Below, in pieces: positions 26,714-33,128 of a stretch of 33,128 bases of DNA; position 1 is the stretch's first letter, and every line of letters begins with the position of its first letter. The stretch spans positions 1-33,128 of the forward strand of contig CAJIYZ010000098.1 of the NCBI GenBank assembly GCA_905181675.1, written 5' to 3'. This DNA is from Bacteroidetes bacterium MED-G20. Lineage in GTDB: Bacteria; Bacteroidota; Bacteroidia; Flavobacteriales_D; Parvicellaceae. Below the pieces are notes generated by a model. That model was not told the origin of the DNA, did no database searches, and saw only the letters and a list, made by a program, of their open reading frames with translations. Both the position numbers and the translations under genes were made by a program.

Positions 26714-29700
26714 ATGAGAAATAGAAGTGCAATATGGGTCTTTACCATTTTATTATTTTTAGCCTGTTTATATCAGCTTTCATTTTCTTGGGTTATTAAA
26801 TCTTTTGAAACAGAAATTTATGATTTAGCAGAAGAAAAGTACGATTCTCTATATAATGAGGCAGGAAAGTTTGTAATTAATGGAGACACTTTAATTTTAG
26901 GTGGTGACAAAGAAAAACAAAAAATAGTTTCTTATTTTGAACAGAAACTTTTAGCCGAGAATAGAAATCAACCAATTTATCCGGTTTTAGACTTAGATTA
27001 CCAAAGATGTAAGGATCAAGAGTTAGGTCTGGGATTAGACCTTCAGGGTGGTATGAGTGTCACTTTAGAAGTTTCAATTGAGGATTTAGTAAGGAATTTT
27101 GCCGGAAATTCATCAAAAATCTCATTCAAAACCCCATTCAACGCCGCTCTAAAGGATTTTGAGAAAGGCTCTAATAATTTAGGTTCAGATAACAACGATT
27201 TTATAGGTCTTTTTTATGCTCATTACAAAAGTCTCTATCCAAAAAATCCTCCTATGATTTTCTTTAGTAATGGACTTAAAGATTACATGGATATTAATTC
27301 AGTTGAAAAGACATCAGCCAATAAAAATGATCAAATAATTCAAACTTTAAAAGATTTAAGTGAGGATGCTATCCAAAAGACACACAGAATTATTGAATCT
27401 AGGATTAATAAGTTTGGTGTTAGTCAGCCAAATATTAAAAAACTTGCTGTTTCTGGAAGGTTGCAAATTGAGCTTCCTGGAGCTAAGGATAAAAATAGAA
27501 TTAGAAATTTACTCCAGTCTACAGCTAGTTTAGAGTTTTGGGACGGAGCTCATGCAGACTGGACAGATGAGTTTTTAGAATTGAATAAAGCTGTTTCAAA
27601 AGAGTCCTCTAATGAAATTGAAACAGATTTTCTAGAAATATCGGAAGATTCTTTAAAGACTTTAAATAATGTTGATCTAGCATCTTATAATAATGATAAG
27701 AAAATTAATGACTCTTTAATTGAAGAAAAATCTATAGAAAGTGTATTTCAAGATTCTATTATGTTAGCTGATGGCAAAATATTAAATGGAAGTCTTTGGT
27801 TTATTCATACATCTAATAGCCCATATATTGGAGTTGCCAAATCTGTAGATACTGCTAAAATAAATTCTATGCTTAAGTCTAAAGTGGCAAGAGATATTTT
27901 CAACCTTAGAAGACATAAATTCTTATGGTCTAGAGACGTAACTAAATATGAAACTTCTAGAAGTTTTACAGGGCACACATTAATGGCAATTCAAATACCA
28001 ACTAGTGGTGAGCCTAAAATTAATGGAGAAGATGTGGTAAATGCTTCACAAAGCTTCGGTAATGATTCAAAACCTTCTGTTGCACTTTCTTTTAATTCAA
28101 ATGTTGCAGACGTTTGGGCAAAGTGGACAGAGCAAAAAGTAGGCAAGGTAATTGCTATTGTCTTAGACGATCAGGTTTTTTCATCTCCTGTAATAAGACA
28201 GAAAATAACTGGTGGAAATACAGAAATTTCAGGTGGTTTTGAAACTATTGAAGAAGCTCAAGATTTGGCTAATATTCTCAAAGCTGGTTCTCTTCCTGTT
28301 CGAGCAAAAATTTCTGATGAAGCTATTGTAGGTCCATCCTTAGGTGAGGAAAATATTAATTCTGGACTTTGGTCATTTTTATTTGCCTTTTTACTAGTTC
28401 TTTTTTATATGATTTTTTATTATAAGAGAGCTGGTTGGGTTGCCAATATTGCTTTGATAGCTAATGTCTTTTTTATTATTGGAACTTTAGCTTCTTTAGG
28501 AGCAGCTCTGACATTGCCTGGTATTGCAGGTTTGGTCTTAACTATAGGAATGTCTGTAGATGCTAACGTTCTTATTTATGAAAGGATAAGAGAAGAGTTG
28601 AAAAATGGAAAGGGAATAAAATTAGCAATTCAGGATGGTTACAAACATGCTTATTCTGCCATTATTGATGCCAATGTAACTTCTCTTCTGACAGCTGTTG
28701 TATTAGCTTATTTCGGATCTGGACCAATTCAAGGTTTTGCAACTACATTAATAATTGGGGTGTTTACTTCCTTATTTTCAGCAATATTTATAACTAGATT
28801 AATATTCTCTTACTTTTTAGATACTAAAAGAGATGTTCAATTTTCTAGAAAAATTACCGAAAATTTATTTACTGGAACTGCTATTGAATTCTTAAAGAAA
28901 AGAAAAATATTTTATGTCTTTTCAGCTTTAATCGTTGGTTTTGGAATCTTTTCATTGTCTACCAAAGGTTTAGATAAAAGTGTTGAATTTACTGGTGGGC
29001 GAATGTATAGGGTTGAATTTGGAAAAAAGATTGATAAATCCCAAGTTAAAGATGCTATTGCAAAAAATTGTCTAGATGATAATGGTAATCAAGTACAACC
29101 AGAAGTTAAAACTGTTAATAATGCATATAATTTAGAGATCACAACTAAATACGATAAAAAAAATAGTGAAGTAGATGCTTCAATAGAAAATGCATTTAAT
29201 GAATTAGGGTATAAATTAGACAGTAATCCGAATGATAACGTTGTTGGTGCTTCTGAATATTCTATCAAATCCTCAAGAAGTGTTGGGAGTCAAATATCAG
29301 ACGAGCTAATTAAAGGGTCTTTCTTGGCGGTAATATTCTCATTGTTTATTATTTTTATATACATAGCTTATAGATTTAGAAAATGGCAATTTGGATTAGG
29401 AGCTTTAATTGCTATGTTCCATGATGTTTTAGTAGTTCTGGGCTTATTTTCTATTTTTTATAATATTGTTCCTTTCTCAATGGAAATCGACCAAGCTTTT
29501 ATAGCTGCTATTCTTACTGTTGTTGGATACTCTATTAATGATACTGTTGTTGTCTTTGATAGAATTAGAGAATATTCTGTTCTTCACAAAAAGTCATCAG
29601 CACTTCAAGTAGTAGATAAGGCTTTAAATAGTACGCTTTCTAGAACTATCAATACTTCTTTAAGTACTTTTTTAGTACTTCTAACAATATTTATTTTTGG

Positions 29701-29824
29701 TGGAGAGTCTATTAAGGGATTTGCATTTGCATTGATGGTGGGTGTAGTAGTTGGTACTTACTCTTCATTATTTATAGCATCCCCTTTAGTTGTAGATTTA
29801 TCTAAAAATAAAATTAACGCTTAA
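26714..29824 (+). CDS. secDF: Fused protein-export membrane protein SecDF
   Basis: SecD and SecF fused in one chain of 1036 residues, an RND-type proton-driven pump that helps Sec export from the periplasmic side. I use the ATG at 26714 rather than the TTG one codon earlier. Residues 1-30 contain the first membrane segment. The D1 motif LGLGLDLQGGMSVTLEVS starts near 104. The large periplasmic domain follows, then the SecD membrane bundle with ANVLIYERIREELKNGKGIK (from about 617). The SecF half begins with SVEFTGGRMYRVEF (Glu758 region) and ends with SINDTVVVFDRIREYS (from 940). Fusion is normal for Bacteroidota. The acidic/Ser-rich insert around residues 295-350 is variable. tatA follows with a one-base overlap. 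Confidence 0.97.
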   Translation: MRNRSAIWVFTILLFLACLYQLSFSWVIKSFETEIYDLAEEKYDSLYNEAGKFVINGDTLILGGDKEKQKIVSYFEQKLLAENRNQPIYPVLDLDYQRCKDQELGLGLDLQGGMSVTLEVSIEDLVRNFAGNSSKISFKTPFNAALKDFEKGSNNLGSDNNDFIGLFYAHYKSLYPKNPPMIFFSNGLKDYMDINSVEKTSANKNDQIIQTLKDLSEDAIQKTHRIIESRINKFGVSQPNIKKLAVSGRLQIELPGAKDKNRIRNLLQSTASLEFWDGAHADWTDEFLELNKAVSKESSNEIETDFLEISEDSLKTLNNVDLASYNNDKKINDSLIEEKSIESVFQDSIMLADGKILNGSLWFIHTSNSPYIGVAKSVDTAKINSMLKSKVARDIFNLRRHKFLWSRDVTKYETSRSFTGHTLMAIQIPTSGEPKINGEDVVNASQSFGNDSKPSVALSFNSNVADVWAKWTEQKVGKVIAIVLDDQVFSSPVIRQKITGGNTEISGGFETIEEAQDLANILKAGSLPVRAKISDEAIVGPSLGEENINSGLWSFLFAFLLVLFYMIFYYKRAGWVANIALIANVFFIIGTLASLGAALTLPGIAGLVLTIGMSVDANVLIYERIREELKNGKGIKLAIQDGYKHAYSAIIDANVTSLLTAVVLAYFGSGPIQGFATTLIIGVFTSLFSAIFITRLIFSYFLDTKRDVQFSRKITENLFTGTAIEFLKKRKIFYVFSALIVGFGIFSLSTKGLDKSVEFTGGRMYRVEFGKKIDKSQVKDAIAKNCLDDNGNQVQPEVKTVNNAYNLEITTKYDKKNSEVDASIENAFNELGYKLDSNPNDNVVGASEYSIKSSRSVGSQISDELIKGSFLAVIFSLFIIFIYIAYRFRKWQFGLGALIAMFHDVLVVLGLFSIFYNIVPFSMEIDQAFIAAILTVVGYSINDTVVVFDRIREYSVLHKKSSALQVVDKALNSTLSRTINTSLSTFLVLLTIFIFGGESIKGFAFALMVGVVVGTYSSLFIASPLVVDLSKNKINA

Positions 29825-30069
29825 TGTTTTATAGCCTCCAGCTATTACTTCTAGAAGGAATTAGTGCAGGTGAACTAATATTTGTTTTCTTAGTTGTTCT
29901 CTTATTTTTCGGCTCAAAAAGTATTCCTAAAATTGCTAGAACATTGGGTAGAGGAGTGAGGCAGTTAAGAGATGCATCTCAACAAATTCAAGACGATATA
30001 AAGTCAGCTGCCTTTGATGACGAAGAGAATTCTGGTTTCCCAGCAAATAAAAAAGAAAATAAAGATTAA
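29824..30069 (+). CDS. tatA: Twin-arginine translocase subunit TatA
   Basis: An 81-residue TatA/Hcf106-family protein. One membrane segment (about 16-31, AGELIFVFLVVLLFFGSKSI) is followed by the FGxxxxP-type hinge and the amphipathic helix PKIARTLGRGVRQLRDASQQ, then an acidic/Lys-rich tail. TatA multimers form the Tat pore for folded proteins. The start shares a base with the secDF stop (TAATG), suggesting coupled translation. No tatB or tatC is present here; Bacteroidota often lack a separate TatB. Confidence 0.94.
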   Translation: MFYSLQLLLLEGISAGELIFVFLVVLLFFGSKSIPKIARTLGRGVRQLRDASQQIQDDIKSAAFDDEENSGFPANKKENKD

Positions 30070-30082
30070 ACTTCTTTAAGTT
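30069..30082. terminator. Weak stem-loop between tatA and glnII
   Basis: AACTT (30069-30073), loop CTTT and AAGTT (30078-30082) can pair over 5 bp in the 11-base gap between the convergent genes. Both stop codons lie beside or in it. It is short and AT-rich, so a terminator role is tentative. Confidence 0.25.
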
Positions 30083-31091
30083 AGACTTTCGCAGATTTAA
30101 CAGTTTTAACAATCCTGCCAGCAATTTTGTAAGGATCTCCATTAGATGCAGGTCTTCTGTCTTCTAACCAGCCTTTCCATCCTTGTTCAACTGTGATTAT
30201 TGGGATTCTTATCGAGGCTCCTCTGTCAGAAACTCCATAGCTAAAATCGGTGATTGCTGCAGTTTCATGAAGACCAGTTAATCTTTGGTCATTAAATTCA
30301 CCATATACTTCAATATGTTCTCTGGTAACTGGTCTGAAAGCTTCACAAACTTGTTCATAAATCTCTTTAGAGCCACAAGTTCTAAGTAATGTATTTGAGA
30401 AATTGGCATGCATGCCAGACCCATTCCAATCACCTTTAACAGGCTTTGGATGGTAATCTATATAATAACCATGATCTTCAGTCAATCTATCTAAAATATA
30501 TCTAGCAATCCACATTTCGTCACCAGCTTTTTTTGCGCCTTTAGCAAACAATTGAAATTCCCATTGCCCACTTGCAACTTCTTGGTTAATTCCTTCAATA
30601 TTAATACCAGCTTCTATACAAATATCGGCATGTTCTTCTACCAGATGTCTTCCGTGAGTATTTCTTCCACCTACTGAGCAATAGTACATTCCTTGTGGCC
30701 CGGGATAACCACCAACTGGAAAACCTAAAGGCAACTGTGTATTGACATCCATAATAAAATATTCTTGTTCAAAACCAAACCAAAAATCGTTGTCATCATC
30801 GTCAATTTTAGCTCTTGCATTTGAATCGTGGGCTGTGCCGTCTGATTTCAAAACTTCCGTCATTACTAGAAATCCATTTTCTCTAACAGGGTCTGGATAG
30901 CAAGCAACAGGCTTGAGTAAACAATCTGAAGAGCTTCCTTCAGCTTGTCTTGTAGAGCTTCCGTCAAAAGACCAGATAGGACAATCTTTAAGTTCGCCAC
31001 TAAAATCATCAATTATTTTAGTTTTACTTCTCATGTTTTGTGTTGGGTTATAACCGTCCAGCCAAATGTATTCTAACTTTGATTTTGCCAT
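30081..31091 (-). CDS. glnII: Glutamine synthetase, eukaryotic-like type II
   Basis: GSII makes glutamine from glutamate, ammonia and ATP. The 336-residue length and motifs fit type II rather than the longer bacterial GSI or GSIII: YIWLDGYNPTQNMRSKTKII at the N-terminus, SFDGSST (41-47), metal-binding FGFEQEYFIMD with Glu108 and Glu110, YPGPQGMYYCSVGG (129-142), GINQEVASGQWEFQL, NGSGMHANFS with His228, DRGASIRIP (289-297) and EDRRPASNGDPYKIAG. No adenylylation site of the GSI-beta kind is expected. Bacteroidota frequently carry this type. It converges on tatA and diverges from the PorE-like gene. Confidence 0.95.
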   Translation of the reverse strand: MAKSKLEYIWLDGYNPTQNMRSKTKIIDDFSGELKDCPIWSFDGSSTRQAEGSSSDCLLKPVACYPDPVRENGFLVMTEVLKSDGTAHDSNARAKIDDDDNDFWFGFEQEYFIMDVNTQLPLGFPVGGYPGPQGMYYCSVGGRNTHGRHLVEEHADICIEAGINIEGINQEVASGQWEFQLFAKGAKKAGDEMWIARYILDRLTEDHGYYIDYHPKPVKGDWNGSGMHANFSNTLLRTCGSKEIYEQVCEAFRPVTREHIEVYGEFNDQRLTGLHETAAITDFSYGVSDRGASIRIPIITVEQGWKGWLEDRRPASNGDPYKIAGRIVKTVKSAKV

Positions 31092-31118
31092 TTCAATAAA
31101 TTATAATTATAGTTAGAA

Positions 31119-31126
31119 CAAATATA
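31119..31126 (-). promoter_or_regulatory. Predicted -7 box for glnII
   Basis: The minus strand reads TATATTTG, a perfect -7 match 27 bases before the glnII ATG. No clear -33 TTG. A perfect palindrome lies about 70 bases further upstream. Confidence 0.52.
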
Positions 31127-31195
31127 TATTTTTCCATTTTTTTATTTGCTATTTCACTTTTAATTTTAGATAATATTTATCAACAAAAACTAGCC

Positions 31196-31216
31196 TTAGT
31201 GTTGATTAAACACTAA
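31196..31216. promoter_or_regulatory. Palindrome between glnII and the PorE-like gene, possible operator
   Basis: TTAGTGTT (31196-31203), GATTA, AACACTAA (31209-31216): a perfect 8-bp inverted repeat in the 242-base gap between two divergent genes. Because neither gene ends here, a terminator is not expected. A protein-binding site is more likely. It lies 70 bases upstream of the glnII -7 box and 95 bases before the -7-like box of the other gene. Confidence 0.4.
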
Positions 31217-31310
31217 TTTTAGGTAAAACACACCGTTATTTTTATTTAATTTATTTCAAAAAATCTTTAGGAGATTTTCAGATTTATGAATTTTTAAGGA
31301 AATAATTAGT

Positions 31311-31318
31311 TATTTTAG
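31311..31318 (+). promoter_or_regulatory. Possible -7 box for the PorE-like gene
   Basis: TATTTTAG matches TAnnTTTG at all but one base (A for T), 15 bases before the ATG. No -33 TTG is apparent. Confidence 0.25.
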
Positions 31319-31333
31319 CATTAAACTATAGTT

Positions 31334-33128
31334 ATGAAACAATTTATTTTTGGTAGACTTTTTTTTAGAACTACAAAAACCTTATTGATTTTGGCTTTTT
31401 TTCTGGCATTTGATTCTATTCACTCTCAGAACCAAAATCCATATGTTATTCAAGCGGATTTAAATTTCAAAAATGAAGCATATTTTGCTGCAATTGATTT
31501 GTATAAAAAGGGAGAGGTGAAAGAAAAAGATATTGAAGAAAAAGGTAGAATTAATTTCCAAATTGCTGAATGTTATAGGCTAGATGTAGAGCCTGCTCAG
31601 GCTGAAACTTATTACAAAAGAGCTTTTAAATTAAAGTACCAAAAAAACCATCCTAAATTATATATACTATTAGCAGATGTTTTGGTTGAAGAAGGAGAGT
31701 ACGAATCTGCGGCAGAAAATGTTAGAAAATTTTTAGAGATATTTCCTGATGATAAACATGCAAATACTTTGCTTTCTTCCTGTGAACATTATGCAGAATG
31801 GGTAAGGAATAAGACTAAGCATCTCATTCAAAACGAAAAGCAAATTAATTCTGAACATTACGATTATTCACCGGCTTGGGGAGATATAAACCACAATACT
31901 ATTATTTTTGTTTCTGCTAGAGATGGTTCCAATGGCGACGGTATTGATTCTAGAACAGGGGATAGTTTTATGGACTTATGGTCAACTACTAGAGATAATA
32001 ATGGGAAATGGAGTGAGCCTCAATTGCTGCCTAATTCTATTAATTCTAAAGACAACGAGGGACCTTCGGTTTTATCACCTTCCGGTGATCAAATCTATTT
32101 CACTAGGTGTCCTAGAATGAAAAAAGTTGATTTAGGCTGTGCAATATTTTACTCTAAGAGAAAGGGCGATTCCTGGACGCAGGCAAAAAAAATTAAATTA
32201 AAACCAGAAGGTGCTGACACGTTATCCTGTGGCCATCCAGCGATGGATTCAGAAATGAAAGTAATGATTTTTGCTGCTGATTTTCCAGGAGGATATGGCA
32301 TGCACGATTTATGGATTTCAGAGTATGATGCAAGAGAAGAGAGTTGGATGACACCAGTTAATTTAGGCCCTGATATAAATAGTATTGGTGATGAAATGTT
32401 CCCGTATCTTTCTGACAATGGAGATTTATATTTTTCATCTGATAGTTACGAAGGTTTTGGTGGCCTAGATATGTTTAAAGCTAAAAAGCTTGGGGAAAAT
32501 AAGTGGGGAGATTTAGAAAACCTTAGATATCCATTAAATTCAAATGAGCATGATTTTGGGATTATTCTAGAGAGAAATACCGACAGAAGAGGAATGTTTA
32601 CATCTTCAAGAGAGGGCACAAAAGGTCACGACGATATTTTTAATTTTAATATTCCTCCAGTATTGTTAAAATATTATGTGGAAGTCACCAATTCAGAATC
32701 TGGAGATCCAGTTCCTGGAGCTACTGTGAAAGTCACAGCAATTGATACTTCGGGTGGTATAAGAGATGAATTTGTTCAAACAACAGATATTGATGGTACT
32801 ATTCTTTTTAACGAGATTTCAGATGGAAAAAGATATATTCAACATGACTTAATATATGAAGTTGAGTGTCAAAAAGATAGTTTCTTAGTAAGAAAGTCGA
32901 AATTCTCTACATTTAACTTAGAAGATAATAAAACTTTTTACGACCCTTTTGAGGTTCAGCCTGTTGGAGAAACAGCAATTGATTTTCCAGAAGTTCAATA
33001 TGCTTTGAACAAAGCTGAACTTTTGGTAGATACCTTAGAAGCTTCTATTGGTAAAATAAACTCTAAGGATTCTTTAGATTATCTGTATAACACATTAATT
33101 GATAACCCAACTATTGTTATTGAATTGC
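31334..33128 (+). CDS. PorE-like TPR / beta-propeller / OmpA-family protein (partial)
   Basis: The gene runs off the right edge after about 598 codons. A signal peptide (about 1-31, LLILAFFLAFDSIHSQ) is followed by TPR-like helices (YFAAIDLYKKGEVKEK, INFQIAECYRLDVEPAQAET, LYILLADVLVEEGEYESAAE). Next are PD40-type propeller blades (YDYSPAWGDINHNTIIFVSA, GPSVLSPSGDQIYFTRCP, MFPYLSDNGDLYFSSDSY), a carboxypeptidase-regulatory-like fold (YVEVTNSESGDPVPGATVKV) and, from about residue 549, the start of an OmpA peptidoglycan-binding domain (LNKAELLVDTLEASIGKI, NPTIVIEL). This domain order is that of PorE, a periplasmic T9SS component. It lacks the lipobox cysteine of the described PorE, so a related OmpA-family protein is also possible. 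Confidence 0.82.
   Translation, partial: MKQFIFGRLFFRTTKTLLILAFFLAFDSIHSQNQNPYVIQADLNFKNEAYFAAIDLYKKGEVKEKDIEEKGRINFQIAECYRLDVEPAQAETYYKRAFKLKYQKNHPKLYILLADVLVEEGEYESAAENVRKFLEIFPDDKHANTLLSSCEHYAEWVRNKTKHLIQNEKQINSEHYDYSPAWGDINHNTIIFVSARDGSNGDGIDSRTGDSFMDLWSTTRDNNGKWSEPQLLPNSINSKDNEGPSVLSPSGDQIYFTRCPRMKKVDLGCAIFYSKRKGDSWTQAKKIKLKPEGADTLSCGHPAMDSEMKVMIFAADFPGGYGMHDLWISEYDAREESWMTPVNLGPDINSIGDEMFPYLSDNGDLYFSSDSYEGFGGLDMFKAKKLGENKWGDLENLRYPLNSNEHDFGIILERNTDRRGMFTSSREGTKGHDDIFNFNIPPVLLKYYVEVTNSESGDPVPGATVKVTAIDTSGGIRDEFVQTTDIDGTILFNEISDGKRYIQHDLIYEVECQKDSFLVRKSKFSTFNLEDNKTFYDPFEVQPVGETAIDFPEVQYALNKAELLVDTLEASIGKINSKDSLDYLYNTLIDNPTIVIEL

Noticed and set aside
31196..31216. The glnII-upstream palindrome as an intrinsic terminator
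   Set aside because: It lies between two divergent genes, where no transcript is expected to end, and only four Ts follow; an operator is the more natural reading.

Overview
The window comes from an AT-rich bacterial chromosome of the phylum Bacteroidota, most likely a marine-type member of the Flavobacteriales. Three things point there. The gene content includes gldE beside ssb and mutY, a fused secDF, an eukaryotic-type (GSII) glutamine synthetase, a secreted protein with a type IX secretion (T9SS) C-terminal sorting domain and a PorE-like TPR/propeller/OmpA protein. The promoters carry the Bacteroidota -7 box TAnnTTTG upstream of at least eleven genes. Shine-Dalgarno sequences are almost absent, with one striking exception at rng. 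I see no rRNA, tRNA, CRISPR array, insertion sequence or prophage. It reads as a compact housekeeping region, and no gene-free stretch exceeds about 250 bases.

Layout, left to right. (1) 1-2668, minus strand: mutY, ssb and gldE (cut by the left edge), a known flavobacterial order. (2) 2764-4783, plus strand: an HU-type DNA-binding protein, a 29-residue very basic protein too short for usual gene calling, and RNase G with a perfect AGGAGG. thiL (minus) converges on rng and overlaps it. (3) 5964-11239, plus strand: A-type Fe-S carrier, sufB, sufC, sufD and a secreted protein of unknown function. (4) 11232-15772: murB (minus) diverges from a family-4-type glycosyltransferase (plus). That gene converges on a methyltransferase, which lies behind a family-2 glycosyltransferase and ftsE (all minus). 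(5) 15935-23878, plus strand: a 1068-residue periplasmic TPR protein overlapping an outer-membrane barrel gene, then gyrB and malate dehydrogenase. (6) 23886-26524, minus strand: a FG-GAP/VCBS surface protein with a T9SS signal, overlapping a DCC-family thiol protein gene. (7) 26714-30069, plus strand: secDF and tatA, coupled through TAATG. (8) GSII glutamine synthetase (minus), and divergently a PorE-like protein cut by the right edge.

The genes fall into functional groups: DNA maintenance (mutY, ssb, HU, gyrB), RNA processing (rng), Fe-S assembly (suf genes, which would supply among others the MutY cluster), envelope building (murB, ftsE, glycosyltransferases, TPR/barrel pair) and protein export (secDF, tatA, T9SS-related proteins).

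The most interesting signals are regulatory. mutY, thiL and murB each have TAnnTTTG exactly five bases before the ATG, which predicts leaderless or nearly leaderless mRNAs. One glycosyltransferase appears to start at AUU. rng alone has a perfect Shine-Dalgarno sequence in a lineage that usually hides its anti-Shine-Dalgarno. A palindrome between mdh and its convergent neighbour carries both stop codons. I found no clearly new multi-gene system. The nearest candidate is the overlapping TPR/outer-membrane-barrel gene pair.
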